From contig NZ_CP034179.1 of the NCBI RefSeq assembly GCF_003860345.1, positions 1,844,001-1,908,000 on the forward strand: a stretch of DNA of 64,000 nt, in the 5' to 3' direction. Position 1 is the stretch's first letter. Each line of letters begins with the position of its first letter. Origin of the DNA: Caenibius tardaugens NBRC 16725 (GTDB lineage Bacteria > Pseudomonadota > Alphaproteobacteria > Sphingomonadales > Sphingomonadaceae). Below the pieces are notes generated by a model. That model was given only the letters and a program-made list of their open reading frames with translations, searched no databases and was not told the DNA's origin. This document shows, one piece after another, positions 9,289 to 18,139 of this stretch. The translations under genes and the position numbers were made by a program.

Positions 9289-11220
9289 ATGGGGATAGGA
9301 TGGTCCCGCCTGCTTGCAGCCGCAGCCGCACACGGCCACAATCGCGGGGTGACTGGCAAATTTGCGACCCTCTCTGGCGATGCCAATGTGAAAGCCGTGC
9401 TTGGGCCGACCAACACGGGCAAGACCCATCTGGCAATCGAACGGCTTTGCGCGCATTCCAGCGGGGCCATTGGCTTCCCGCTGCGGCTGCTTGCCCGCGA
9501 GGTCTATGACAAGGTCTGCGCAATCAAGGGACCGAAAGAGGTCGCGCTGATCACCGGAGAGGAACGCATAGAGCCCCCCGGCGCGCGCTGGTTGCTGTGC
9601 ACGGTCGAAGCCATGCCGCGCGATACCGAGGAACGGGCCTTTGTCGCGCTCGATGAAGTGCAACTCGCCGCAGATCGCGAACGCGGGCATATTTTCACGG
9701 ACCGGCTGCTCAATGCGCGGGGACGCGAGGAAACCATGCTGCTTGGCTCCTCCACCATGGAGCCGATGATCCGTTCGCTTCTGCCCGAAGCCGGGATCAC
9801 CACACGCCCGCGCTTTTCCACATTGCGCCACGCGGGTGCCGCCAAACTGTCACGTCTCCCGCCGCGCAGTGCCATCGTCGCCTTCTCCGCCGAACAGGTC
9901 TATGCAGTGGCCGAAATGCTGCGGCGGTTCCGCGGTGGTGCGGCAGTGGTCATGGGCGCGCTCAGCCCGCAGACCCGCAATGCCCAGGTCGCCCTGTTCC
10001 AGTCGGGCGAAGTCGACTATATCGTCGCGACGGATGCGATCGGCATGGGCCTCAACCTTGACGTCAGCCATGTCGCCTTCGCCGGGCTGTCCAAGTTTGA
10101 CGGTGTGCGGCAACGGCGTCTTACCCCTGCGGAAATGGCCCAGATCGCAGGCCGGGCCGGGCGCCACCAGAAAGACGGGACATTCGGCACCCTGTCGGGC
10201 GGCGGACGCGACGTGGCCTTCACCGATGAAGAAGTCTACGCGATCGAGGAACACCGCTTCGCCCCGATCAGCCACCTGTTCTGGCGCGATGGCGATCCCC
10301 GCCATGACAATCTCGATACCCTGATCGCCGATCTGGAAGCCAAACCCGGCGAGCCTGGCCTTGTCCCCGCACCCGAAGCGATCGACCTTGGCGTGTTGAA
10401 ACGACTGGCCGAAGAACCCGAGATTGCTGCAGGCGTCACCTCTCCGGCGCTGGTTGCGCGCTTCTGGGATGTCTGTTCGCTGCCCGATTTCCGGCAACTC
10501 GGCATCGAAAACCACGCACGGTTCGTGGCACGGCTGTGGCAGGATCTGCGCAGCGGTGACCTCGGCAGCGATTATGTGGCCGCACGGATCGCGGAACTCG
10601 ACAAACCGGATGGAGACATCGATACACTGCAAGGGCGGATCGCGGCGATCCGCAGCTGGGCCTATATCTGCCAGCGCCCGGACTGGGTACTGGCCAAGGA
10701 GGAAATGGCTGCACGGGCGCGCGCGGCAGAAGCGCGCCTGTCGGATGCATTGCACGGGCGCTTAACCGAGCGTTTCGTCAATCGTCGGACTGCGGTACTG
10801 ATGAAAACTATGGGTAAGGATGCAAATTTGTTGCGGGTAGAACTGGCCGAGGACGGCGCGGTATCGGTCGAAGGCGAAGTGATCGGCCATCTCGATGGGT
10901 TCCGGTTCGTGGTCGATGCCAGAACCGGTCATGATGATCGAAAACTGCTGCTGGCGGCGGCGGAACGGCACATGCCCGAATTGCTCGCGCAAAAGGCCGG
11001 ACACCTGATTGCCAGCCAATTCGGCGAACTGACTATCGAACGCGGCGAGATTCTGCGCGGTGAACAAGTGGTCGCGGTTCTGCGGGAAGGCAAGGCCATC
11101 GCCGCCCCGCGCATCGAACTGGCCCGCGAACTGGCTGCACTTGCGCCTGTTCAGCGCACGCAACTTGCCGAAGCGCTGGACCTGTGGCTGGCGCGCGAAC
11201 TGGCCCCCCTTGCCCCCTGA
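9289..11220 (+). CDS. SUV3-like ATP-dependent RNA helicase, N-terminal part (frameshifted gene)
   Basis: 643 residues up to an in-frame TGA. Helicase motifs are intact: Walker A LGPTNTGKTH near 45, DEVQ (motif II, FVALDEVQLA), GSSTM (motif III) and a second RecA domain ending in QIAGRAGRHQKDG (motif VI). These fit the mitochondrial SUV3/alphaproteobacterial group that unwinds RNA for degradation. The frame stops at LARELAPLAP, where homologues as I recall them continue; the next frame continues with LTKLEEAARDP, so the gene extends to 11861 with a one-base shift at the C run 11213-11217. The ATG at 9289 gives an unusual N terminus; a GTG at 9349 just before the helicase domain is an alternative. 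Confidence 0.85.
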   Translation: MGIGWSRLLAAAAAHGHNRGVTGKFATLSGDANVKAVLGPTNTGKTHLAIERLCAHSSGAIGFPLRLLAREVYDKVCAIKGPKEVALITGEERIEPPGARWLLCTVEAMPRDTEERAFVALDEVQLAADRERGHIFTDRLLNARGREETMLLGSSTMEPMIRSLLPEAGITTRPRFSTLRHAGAAKLSRLPPRSAIVAFSAEQVYAVAEMLRRFRGGAAVVMGALSPQTRNAQVALFQSGEVDYIVATDAIGMGLNLDVSHVAFAGLSKFDGVRQRRLTPAEMAQIAGRAGRHQKDGTFGTLSGGGRDVAFTDEEVYAIEEHRFAPISHLFWRDGDPRHDNLDTLIADLEAKPGEPGLVPAPEAIDLGVLKRLAEEPEIAAGVTSPALVARFWDVCSLPDFRQLGIENHARFVARLWQDLRSGDLGSDYVAARIAELDKPDGDIDTLQGRIAAIRSWAYICQRPDWVLAKEEMAARARAAEARLSDALHGRLTERFVNRRTAVLMKTMGKDANLLRVELAEDGAVSVEGEVIGHLDGFRFVVDARTGHDDRKLLLAAAERHMPELLAQKAGHLIASQFGELTIERGEILRGEQVVAVLREGKAIAAPRIELARELAALAPVQRTQLAEALDLWLARELAPLAP

Positions 11221-11861
11221 CCAAACTGGAAGAAGCCGCGCGCGATCCTGCGGCGGGTTCGGAAGTCCGCGCCCTTTTGCTGTCAGTCATCGCCGGACGC
11301 GGCGTTATTGCACGCGAACGCACGGGCCTCGCCCAAGTGCCTCAGGAACGGCGGCGCGAACTGCGCAAACTGGGGGTCACGATCGGCGCGCTGGATATTT
11401 TCGTGCCAGCACTGCTCAAGCCCGCACCGCGCAAGTTGTTGCGCGCGATCGGGGCTGACCGCCGATTCCTGCGCGAAGACATGGCCAGCGTCATCCCCGG
11501 CGGCCAGAAACTGCCCGCCGGATATCGCCATGCCGGAAAACAGGCCATTCGGGTCGATATGGCCGAAAAACTGTTTCGCGCCGCCCATGAAAGCCGCGGA
11601 TCGGGCAGGAAACGCTTCATCGTGGATGCCGCGCTCGGTACATCGATGGGCCTCGCCCCGGGCAGCTTCGTGCGGTTGATGCGCGAGGCGGGTTTCCGCA
11701 AAATACCTGCGCCAGTGCTGCCGGAAGGGGCCTTTGGCCCGCCACAGCCCGATCTGTGGGAATGGCGTGCCCCACGCAAGGATCAGCCCGCCGCCCGCAA
11801 ACCCGAAGCAGCGCCACGCGAAGGCAACGCCTTTGCCGCCCTGGCCGATCTTATGCGGTAA
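11184..11861 (+). CDS. C-terminal part of the SUV3-like helicase (other frame)
   Basis: Reading continues in the -1 frame from 11217 and gives about 215 residues that belong to the helicase gene upstream. They include RRRELRKLGVTIGALDIFVP, ALLKPAPRKLLRAIG, and LPAGYRHAGKQAIRVDM, blocks I recognise as the conserved C-terminal region of alphaproteobacterial helicases of this type. The ATG at 11184 lies inside the upstream frame and is unlikely to be a true start. Either one C is missing in the run at 11213-11217 (mutation or sequencing error), or the ribosome slips back one base at CCC before the UGA. The tail is Lys/Arg/Ala-rich. The S4 gene follows after 11 bases. Confidence 0.7.
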   Translation: MAGARTGPPCPLTKLEEAARDPAAGSEVRALLLSVIAGRGVIARERTGLAQVPQERRRELRKLGVTIGALDIFVPALLKPAPRKLLRAIGADRRFLREDMASVIPGGQKLPAGYRHAGKQAIRVDMAEKLFRAAHESRGSGRKRFIVDAALGTSMGLAPGSFVRLMREAGFRKIPAPVLPEGAFGPPQPDLWEWRAPRKDQPAARKPEAAPREGNAFAALADLMR

Positions 11862-11872
11862 GGCGGGCCCCG

Positions 11873-12193
11873 GTGCGAATCGACAAGTTGTTGTGGTTTC
11901 TTCGTTTCGCCAAAACCCGGGGGCTTGCCCAGAAATGGGTGAAAGAAGGGCATATCCGCCGCAACAGCAAGCGGGTCGAACGGACGGATCAGCCCACGGC
12001 AATGGGCGATATTTTGACATTGCCCCTGCGCGGTGGAGTCGTTGTCATAGAATTGCTGGCCTTGCCCACACGCCGCGGACCGGCTTCGGAAGCGCGCGAA
12101 TGCTATCGCGTGCTTGACGGCGCCACCGACTTCGCCATAGCAGGGCAACGAAATGAACTGCCCGAAGGGCCTGAAGGGGATTACCGTCAATGA
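11873..12193 (+). CDS. S4-domain RNA-binding protein (Hsp15-like)
   Basis: 106 residues with a GTG start at 11873, preceded by AAGGCGGG. The N terminus [16 protein letters not shown], then [18 protein letters not shown] form the S4 RNA-binding motif as in Hsp15, which binds free 50S subunits carrying nascent chains. A short C-terminal region ([18 protein letters not shown]) follows. Longer frames upstream belong to the helicase region. Its last bases ATGA overlap fdxA by 4 bases, so helicase, S4 protein and ferredoxin form one unit. Confidence 0.87.
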   Translation: MRIDKLLWFLRFAKTRGLAQKWVKEGHIRRNSKRVERTDQPTAMGDILTLPLRGGVVVIELLALPTRRGPASEARECYRVLDGATDFAIAGQRNELPEGPEGDYRQ

Positions 12194-12528
12194 CCTATGT
12201 CGTCACCGATGCATGCATCAAGTGCAAGTATATGGACTGCGTAGAAGTCTGTCCGGTCGATTGTTTCTATGAGGGCGAGAACATGCTCGTCATCAACCCC
12301 AGCGAATGCATCGATTGCGGCGTCTGCGAACCCGAATGCCCTGCAGAAGCGATTCTGCCCGATACCGAGAACGGTCTCGAACAATGGCTGGAACTGAACG
12401 CCAAGTATTCGGCGGAATGGCCGAATCTCACCAGCAAGCGCGATACGCCAGCCGATGCTGACGATTTCAAGGGTGAAGAAGGCAAGTTCGAGAAGTACTT
12501 CTCCGCCGAGCCCGGCGAAGGCGACTGA
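12190..12528 (+). CDS. fdxA: Ferredoxin FdxA (7Fe/8Fe type)
   Basis: 112 residues, the usual FdxA length. Two cluster motifs are visible: [18 protein letters not shown] at the N terminus and [15 protein letters not shown] near residue 40, followed by the FdxA-specific C-terminal extension ([16 protein letters not shown]). It transfers electrons in the cytoplasm; its partner is not known. The gene starts in a 4-base ATGA overlap with the S4-domain gene and is followed by 284 bases without a gene before carD. Confidence 0.93.
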   Translation: MTYVVTDACIKCKYMDCVEVCPVDCFYEGENMLVINPSECIDCGVCEPECPAEAILPDTENGLEQWLELNAKYSAEWPNLTSKRDTPADADDFKGEEGKFEKYFSAEPGEGD

Positions 12529-12550
12529 TCCCCAAATTACCCCATACATT

Positions 12551-12623
12551 CCGGTGCGAAAGCACCGGAGCGCTATTGGTCTGCACACTTCCTTGCGGCG
12601 ATTCTTACGCGAATCGCCCAAGG
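12551..12623 (+). other. Two hairpins in the fdxA-carD gap
   Basis: The first hairpin is CCGGTGC-GAAA-GCACCGG (12551-12568), a 7-bp stem closed by a GNRA tetraloop. The second (12591-12604 with 12611-12623) has a 13-bp stem with one bulged base and a 6-base loop. Neither has a T run. A TATATA at 12649-12654 lies just downstream and could belong to the carD promoter. The rest of 12529-12812 shows nothing I can assign. Confidence 0.5.
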
Positions 12624-12812
12624 GGTAGTAATTTTCGCTGAAATTCGCTATATACGCCTTGACTGCCACGGATTTCCCGTCGCGCAGCATGTGACACAAG
12701 GCAGGCAAGGACCCCCAGCGAAACGTGAACACACACCCGGCCGTGCTGTCGCCACGGTCGTTTGTGCGCTTCACTGTCCCGCACCGGCCCTTCCGGTAAG
12801 AAAGGACGTTAC

Positions 12813-13346
12813 ATGGCAGGCAAGGCTCCCGCCTTCGATGTTGGTGACTATGTCGTTTATCCCAAGCATGGCGTAGGCCGTGTTATCGAACTGCAAAGCC
12901 AGGAAATAGCCGGCATGCAGCTTGAACTGTATGTGCTTCGTTTCGAAAAAGAGCGGATGACGCTCCGCGTGCCGGTCAACAAAGTTGAAGCGATCGGTAT
13001 GCGCAAACTTTCCAGCGACAAGACGCTGAAAGAAGCGATGGAAACGCTCAAGGGCAAACCCAAGGTAAAGCGCACCATGTGGTCGCGCCGCGCCCAGGAA
13101 TACGAAGCGAAGATCAATTCCGGGGATCTGGTTTCGATTGCCGAAGTGACGCGTGATCTGTTCCGTCCGGATGATCAGCCGGAACAGAGCTATTCGGAAC
13201 GGCAGATTTTCGAAGCGGCATCCAGCCGTCTTGCGCGTGAACTGGCCGCGATGGAAAAAACCGACGAGCCGGCTGCGCTGCAGAAGATTCTGGCTGTGTT
13301 GAACGAACACGCCCCCAAATATTACGAGAACGCCGAAACCGCCTGA
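12813..13346 (+). CDS. carD: CarD family transcriptional regulator
   Basis: 177 residues. The N-terminal DVGDYVVYPKHGVGRVIEL begins the Tudor-like RNA polymerase-interacting domain of the CarD/CdnL/TRCF family, and the C-terminal helices contain RDLFRPDDQPEQSYSERQ, which resembles the DNA-binding part. CarD binds the RNA polymerase beta subunit and stabilises open complexes at rRNA and other housekeeping promoters. The ATG at 12813 has AAAGGA about 6 bases upstream, and the longer frame back to 12762 has no homology. A terminator follows at 13373. Confidence 0.93.
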   Translation: MAGKAPAFDVGDYVVYPKHGVGRVIELQSQEIAGMQLELYVLRFEKERMTLRVPVNKVEAIGMRKLSSDKTLKEAMETLKGKPKVKRTMWSRRAQEYEAKINSGDLVSIAEVTRDLFRPDDQPEQSYSERQIFEAASSRLARELAAMEKTDEPAALQKILAVLNEHAPKYYENAETA

Positions 13347-13372
13347 TCCGTCCGGCCAATCGGTTGCAACAG

Positions 13373-13405
13373 AAGGGCTGCCCTCACCGGGGCGGCCCTT
13401 TTCTT
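13373..13405 (+). terminator. Rho-independent terminator of carD
   Basis: An 11-bp stem (AAGGGCTGCCC at 13373-13383 with GGGCGGCCCTT at 13390-13400, one T-G pair), loop of 6, then TTCTTA. It begins 26 bases after carD. Confidence 0.85.
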
Positions 13406-13532
13406 ATGCGGGCCTCCTTGCATTCTCCCCGATCGCGCCGTCGCGAGTCCTACCCTGCCCGACGCATCGCCGATAAGCCCCTTGGCGCCGTTGGTGGACA
13501 CCGCAAAAGAAGTGCGCCATTCTTGGCGCGCT

Positions 13533-13862
13533 ATGACTTCGGCTCCATTCGTACCTACTGGCCTGGCGCTGGTTGCCGCACTGACCCTGCCAGGCTGCGT
13601 CGTGCGCACGGCTGCGGATATTGTCACCGCGCCGGTAAAGGTCGTGGGCGGGGCGGTCGATGCCGTCACCACCAGCCAGTCCGAGGCCGATGAAAAACGC
13701 GGCCGCGCCCTTCGCAAACAGGAAGAACGGCTCGGCAAGCTGGACCGCAGCTATCGTAAGGATAGTCGGCGCTGTCAGAATGGCGATCAGGCCGCATGCA
13801 CCAGTGCGGACGCAACCTACGCGGAAATGCAGTCCTTGCAGCGGTCGCCCTACGGGAATTGA
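13533..13862 (+). CDS. Small putative lipoprotein, function unknown
   Basis: 109 residues from the ATG at 13533. The N terminus (MTSAPFVPTGLALVAALT) is a signal peptide ending in the lipobox LPGC, so the mature protein should be lipid-anchored. The remaining part is charged: an amphipathic helix (SEADEKRGRALRKQEERL) and a short tail with two cysteines (CQNGDQAACTSAD). I do not recognise a family. The in-frame ATG at 13482 would place a charged stretch before the signal peptide and is less likely. It converges with the Sua5 gene. Confidence 0.65.
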   Translation: MTSAPFVPTGLALVAALTLPGCVVRTAADIVTAPVKVVGGAVDAVTTSQSEADEKRGRALRKQEERLGKLDRSYRKDSRRCQNGDQAACTSADATYAEMQSLQRSPYGN

Positions 13863-13880
13863 GGCTGTACGCCCTATTGC

Positions 13881-14825
13881 TCAGGCAGCGGCGCGGCGCA
13901 GACGATCATTGATCGCCGCGCCAATACCTTCATCCGGAATGGCGGCCACCGCCACTCTGGCATGTGGCGCTTCCGCAGCAGCGTACAGGCAAGCATAAAG
14001 GCGGGCCGCAGCTTCCGCCAGATTGCCGCCTTCAGACAGGTTACAGTCGCCAGACACGGGCCCGTAACCGATGAGAAATTCATCCGGCTCCGCCGCTGTT
14101 GCGCCAAGCCGCACGGGCTTGCCTGGTGCATAATGGCTGGCAAGCTGCCCCGGCGCCTCTATTTTTGACGTCATGGTGGCAATCGGCGGCCCCAGCAGAG
14201 CCGACAACTGGGCGCTGGTCACTGGCCCTGGGCGCAGTAATTGCCATTCATCAAAGTCGCGCAGCGCAACTATGGTGGATTCAAGCCCCTGCGCACAGGC
14301 ACCGCCATCCAGAATATAGCCCGCGCCTTCCCCTAACGATGCCGCAACGTGGGCTGCCGTGGTCGGGCTGACCGCGCCGCTGCGATTGGCAGAGGGCGCT
14401 GCCAGCGGCAGACCGCTTTCCCGCAGCACCGCCCGCATGAGCGGATGGGCAGGCATGCGAATCGCAATGGTGGGTAAGCCGGCCGTCACCGCCGCCGCAA
14501 TGCCGGAATCAGGCCGGAGCGGCAGAACCATCGTCAGCGGGCCGGGCCAGAAATTGCGCGCCAGCAATTCCGCCCGTGCATCAACCACGGCAAGGTGCGC
14601 CGCCTGTTCGAGGCTGGCCACATGAACGATCAGCGGATTGAAATCCGGTCGCCCCTTCGCGCGATAGATCGCGGCGACCGCATCCGCGCTATCCGCACGC
14701 GCGGCAAGGCCATAGACGGTCTCTGTCGGCACTGCGACGAGTTGACCGTTCCGCAGCCGATGCACCGCCTCGGCGATACCAGCAGCGTCCGCCTGTTGGA
14801 TGAGGGAAGAGTGGTCCGGGTTCAC
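13881..14825 (-). CDS. L-threonylcarbamoyladenylate synthase (Sua5/YrdC/YwlC)
   Basis: 314 residues. The enzyme makes threonylcarbamoyl-AMP from threonine, bicarbonate and ATP for the t6A modification of tRNAs that read ANN codons. The YrdC core (about 20-200) has AVPTETVYGLAA, KGRPDFNPLIVHV, and SANRSGAVSPTTA. A C-terminal Sua5 domain of ~100 residues (APGQLASHYAPGKPVRL onward) makes this the long Sua5 type rather than TsaC. The start is a GTG at 14825; no good Shine-Dalgarno precedes it. It is divergent from the DUF815 gene. Confidence 0.93.
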   Translation of the reverse strand: MNPDHSSLIQQADAAGIAEAVHRLRNGQLVAVPTETVYGLAARADSADAVAAIYRAKGRPDFNPLIVHVASLEQAAHLAVVDARAELLARNFWPGPLTMVLPLRPDSGIAAAVTAGLPTIAIRMPAHPLMRAVLRESGLPLAAPSANRSGAVSPTTAAHVAASLGEGAGYILDGGACAQGLESTIVALRDFDEWQLLRPGPVTSAQLSALLGPPIATMTSKIEAPGQLASHYAPGKPVRLGATAAEPDEFLIGYGPVSGDCNLSEGGNLAEAAARLYACLYAAAEAPHARVAVAAIPDEGIGAAINDRLRRAAA

Positions 14826-14983
14826 CCCTGCTCGCTAGATTGCCTGTTGCGATTAGCCAAGAGAAAGCATGCGCGGCCCACTATGACGATTGCGGATTCC
14901 GGCGCATCGGGTTGACAGGGTCGAGGTAGCTGGTCACCTCCCCATCACCGAATAGTCCGAAAATTGCGATAAGAAGGCTTCTG

Positions 14984-15808
14984 ATGACTGATCAAGGCGA
15001 TCCACTAGCCCGTATAGCCAATGCGCTGGAACGGCTCTCACCACCGCCTGTGGTGACCGACTGGATGGCGTGCCCTGCCTATGTCTGGAATGGACGCTCC
15101 GCCCGGGGCATCAAGGTGCTGGATGCCCCTGCCCTGTCCCTCCTGCGCGGGATCGATCGTCAAAAGGATCTGGTGGTCGCCAACGTAGGACGCCTGTCAG
15201 CCGGACATGCCGCCCATGACATGCTGCTCTGGGGATCGCGCGGGATGGGCAAGTCCGCATTGATCCGTGGCAGCATTCTCGCAGCCCAACAGGAACGGCC
15301 GGGCAGCATTGCCCTGGTGCAGATCGCAGCGGATGCCATGGAAGGTCTCGCCGATCTGTTTACCGAACTCGGCGGGTATGACCGGAATTTCCTGACATAT
15401 ATCGACGACCTCGGGTTTGCCGATAATGATTCCATCGGCCCACGCCATCTCCGCAGCTGGCTGGAAGGGGGCGTCGAAGCCCGGCCTGCCAATGTTCGTC
15501 TTGCCGTCACATCGAACCGGCGCGCCATTGTACCGCGGAATATGGGCGAGCAGGACGACCCCATCAATCCGCGCGATGTTGTCGATGACAAACTGGCACT
15601 GGCCGATCGCTTCGGGCTCTCCATCGGGTTCCATGCCTGCGATCAGGATGCCTACCTCGCGATCATCGCGGGCTATTGTGAGAGTATGAGCCTTGACTGG
15701 GATCAGGGTGAGGCGCTGGAATGGGCACGCCGCCGCGGGGCACGATCGGGCCGCACAGCCTGGCAATTCGTCACGGAAGTGGCCGGACGGGCCGGAAGGA
15801 CGCTCTAA
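14984..15808 (+). CDS. DUF815 family ATP-binding protein
   Basis: 274 residues. This is an AAA-like ATPase of the DUF815 group: Walker A GSRGMGKSAL near residue 85, a Walker B-like TYIDDLGFAD near 140 and the sensor block RLAVTSNRRAIVPRN typical of the family. The function of DUF815 proteins is not known. AAGAAGG lies 7 bases before the ATG. The gene is monocistronic between Sua5 (divergent) and the PQQ-type dehydrogenase (convergent), with a shared terminator at 15833. Confidence 0.85.
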   Translation: MTDQGDPLARIANALERLSPPPVVTDWMACPAYVWNGRSARGIKVLDAPALSLLRGIDRQKDLVVANVGRLSAGHAAHDMLLWGSRGMGKSALIRGSILAAQQERPGSIALVQIAADAMEGLADLFTELGGYDRNFLTYIDDLGFADNDSIGPRHLRSWLEGGVEARPANVRLAVTSNRRAIVPRNMGEQDDPINPRDVVDDKLALADRFGLSIGFHACDQDAYLAIIAGYCESMSLDWDQGEALEWARRRGARSGRTAWQFVTEVAGRAGRTL

Positions 15809-15832
15809 CCCCCATTCGCTCGCAGCATCGCA

Positions 15833-15868
15833 CAAAAAAAGGGAGCGGCATCTACCGCTCCCTTTTTG
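15833..15868. terminator. Bidirectional terminator between DUF815 and dehydrogenase genes
   Basis: GGGAGCGG (15841-15848) pairs with CCGCTCCC (15855-15862) around a 6-base loop. It is flanked by seven A on one side and five T on the other, so it works for both convergent transcripts. Confidence 0.88.
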
Positions 15869-15886
15869 TATCCATCGCGTGAACGG

Positions 15887-17338
15887 TCAGTTCTTTTCGA
15901 TGAAATCATCCTTGAACGCTTCTATCGGATCGCCTTTCAGTTCGCGCTGCGGCGGCAGGGATTTGACCTTCTGCGGTACGATTTTTGCCGCTGGCTTCGC
16001 TGCAGGGTCCCACACACGCCAGACAATACCGGCGGTGTCGTCCGTCACCAGCAAGGCCCCAGCCTTGTCCCATGCCACCCAGGTCGGGCGACCGTGGGTG
16101 TCACCCTTGTCCGTGAGGAAACCAGTCAGCAAGGGCACGGGCTTGCCTTCCGGATTGCCACGTGCATCGAACTTCACGAAAACCACATCATAACCCGAAG
16201 CCGGGTTACGATTCCACGAGCCGTGCCGGGCGATGAATGCACCACTGGCAAACCTGTCGCCCATGAGATTGCCTTCCTGCGAGAAGACAAGACCCAGTGC
16301 GGCGGTATGCGGGCCCAGCGCATATTCCGGTTTGCGCGCATACTCCGTCAGGAAATCGGGCGGTGGCGCCTGTACACGACGATCGAACTTGTTGCGCCAG
16401 TACACCCACGGCCACCCGTATTGCGCGCCGATGGGCACATTGGTGAGATAATCCGGCACCAGATCCGATCCCAGCATGTCGCGCTCGTTCACGGTGGTCC
16501 ACAGTTCGTCGGTCCACGGGCTCCACGCCAGCCCATTGGGATTACGCAGGCCGGTTGCGAACATGCGCTGACTTTTACCGGAAAGATCATACTCCCAGAT
16601 CATCGCCCGGCCCTGTTCGGCGTCCATGCCATTCTCGCCAATATTCGACGATGATCCCACTGCGACATAGATCGCCTTGCCATCGGGACGCAGCGTAATG
16701 TTGCGCATCCAGTGATTACCAGCAGCGGGCAGGTCCATCAGTTTGCGCGGCGCGCCTGCGACAGTTGTGTCGCCAAGCTTGTAATCGAAGACCAGCAGGG
16801 CATCGTGATTGGCCACATAGAGCTTGTCGTCTGCCCAGGCCATACCCGAAGGCGATGAGAGATCGGTGCGCAACGGAAAGCGTGCTTCGGCGGTTCCGTC
16901 GCCATTGGCATCGCGTAGCAGGACAATCGTGTTGGCCGAGTCCACGGTCGCACCAGCACGGCCCATTAACAGCCCGGTGATCCAACCGACGAAACCGCTC
17001 CCGCTCGAACCCGGGGGGGCTGACGTTTCAGCAACCAGCACGTCCCCATTGGGCAAGGTCAACATGGTGCGAGGATGCTTCAGCCCCTCTGCAAAACGCG
17101 TAACCTTGAGACCTTGCGCCGGGGTGGGCGCCGCACCCGCGGGCCAGCCAATGGGTTTGGCGATCCCTACGGTGGGGATCATTTCCGCATCCGGATCTTC
17201 TTTCAGAACAGGTTTGACCCCACTGACCTCATCAACGGAAAGCGTGGCGACATCGCCCCGACGTATCCACGCCCCGAATGCGATCAGGATGATAAGCAGG
17301 ACAACCAGGGCGATAAGGAGTTTGCGCTTCGTACTCAT
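15887..17338 (-). CDS. PQQ-dependent sugar dehydrogenase family protein (sorbosone dehydrogenase-like)
   Basis: 483 residues. An N-terminal membrane anchor (KLLIALVVLLIILIAFGAW) precedes a beta-propeller domain with the blocks EGLKHPRTMLTLPNGDVLVA, FATGLRNPNGLAWSP, TTVNERDMLG and DDTAGIVWRV, as in the soluble glucose/sorbosone dehydrogenase family. The long middle region also contains the family's NHWMRNITLRPDGK and ARHGSWNRNPASGY strings. The propeller should lie in the periplasm; the true substrate and whether PQQ is bound are unknown. The start is the ATG at 17338, because the preceding 13 residues are outside the membrane anchor region of relatives. Confidence 0.83.
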   Translation of the reverse strand: MSTKRKLLIALVVLLIILIAFGAWIRRGDVATLSVDEVSGVKPVLKEDPDAEMIPTVGIAKPIGWPAGAAPTPAQGLKVTRFAEGLKHPRTMLTLPNGDVLVAETSAPPGSSGSGFVGWITGLLMGRAGATVDSANTIVLLRDANGDGTAEARFPLRTDLSSPSGMAWADDKLYVANHDALLVFDYKLGDTTVAGAPRKLMDLPAAGNHWMRNITLRPDGKAIYVAVGSSSNIGENGMDAEQGRAMIWEYDLSGKSQRMFATGLRNPNGLAWSPWTDELWTTVNERDMLGSDLVPDYLTNVPIGAQYGWPWVYWRNKFDRRVQAPPPDFLTEYARKPEYALGPHTAALGLVFSQEGNLMGDRFASGAFIARHGSWNRNPASGYDVVFVKFDARGNPEGKPVPLLTGFLTDKGDTHGRPTWVAWDKAGALLVTDDTAGIVWRVWDPAAKPAAKIVPQKVKSLPPQRELKGDPIEAFKDDFIEKN

Positions 17339-17536
17339 CCCGCATGGATAGTGCGCTTGGGTACGTTGGGCAATCACATCCCGCGATCGCTACGCACTGG
17401 CGGATCACCATCACGCGCCCCGATTCGGGACAGACGATAATCAACCCCTCCCCCACCTTGGTAAGGCACGGATCAACATGCTAAATTTTCTGTTAATGCC
17501 AGCAGCCCGTGCCCTGTCGTGAAGGATAATCATATC

Positions 17537-18088
17537 GTGCGCCACAACCTCCCCGTATATGCGACTGTCGCGCTTGCGCTGTTTCTGGCCGGTCGCGGGA
17601 TGCTTCGTGCGGAAGAGGCGCCGACGCTCCCCTACATGCCTGTGACGGAAGAGCATGGCGATCGCACGCAAGACCATCCGGTCGTGCAAAATGGTGCGCA
17701 CAATGCTGATGCGCAGTATCAGCAGGCACGCCTGCGCTGGCTTGCCGATTGCCGTCAGCGGTTCGGTATCAACAACGCCGGCGATCGCGCCACCGGTCGT
17801 CGTTTCAGTGACAAAAGGAAACGCCTTGCTGACACAGCCAGCAAGGAAGCCCAGGCCTACTGTGAGGATTATCTGGCCCGCGCCACTTACAGCGCGGCCG
17901 CTTATCCGAACGCCTATCCCGCATCCATCTATCCGTCAGCCACAGCACAAACTGCAGGTCACGCAATCGGCCTACCCCATGCTCAGGGTTACAGCGGATA
18001 CGGGCCCTTCATGATGGTTCCCACCTGGGTCGCCGTCCCGGCAAAGCAGGTGGAACGCATCCGCGAAGTCGTGGATTATGGCGATTGA
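17537..18088 (+). CDS. Exported protein of unknown function
   Basis: 183 residues from a GTG at 17537 with AAGGA 10 bases before; a GTG at 17519 in the same frame is the longer alternative. The first 25 residues (RHNLPVYATVALALFLAGRG) look like a signal peptide. The rest has an RWLADCRQRFG stretch and a Tyr/Pro/Ala-rich segment (AAYPNAYPASIYPSATAQ) and ends in VERIREVVDYGD. I do not recognise a family. The gene converges with parB, and a 7-bp hairpin without a T run lies at 18097-18115. Confidence 0.6.
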   Translation: MRHNLPVYATVALALFLAGRGMLRAEEAPTLPYMPVTEEHGDRTQDHPVVQNGAHNADAQYQQARLRWLADCRQRFGINNAGDRATGRRFSDKRKRLADTASKEAQAYCEDYLARATYSAAAYPNAYPASIYPSATAQTAGHAIGLPHAQGYSGYGPFMMVPTWVAVPAKQVERIREVVDYGD

Positions 18089-18139
18089 GGATTGCGGCGA
18101 CGCAAGTTGCGTCGCGCGACTTCTCAGCCGGGTATGGAG

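Noticed and set aside
14912-14940. TTGACA before the DUF815 gene as a promoter
   Set aside because: The -35 is good but no -10-like hexamer lies 16-18 bases downstream.
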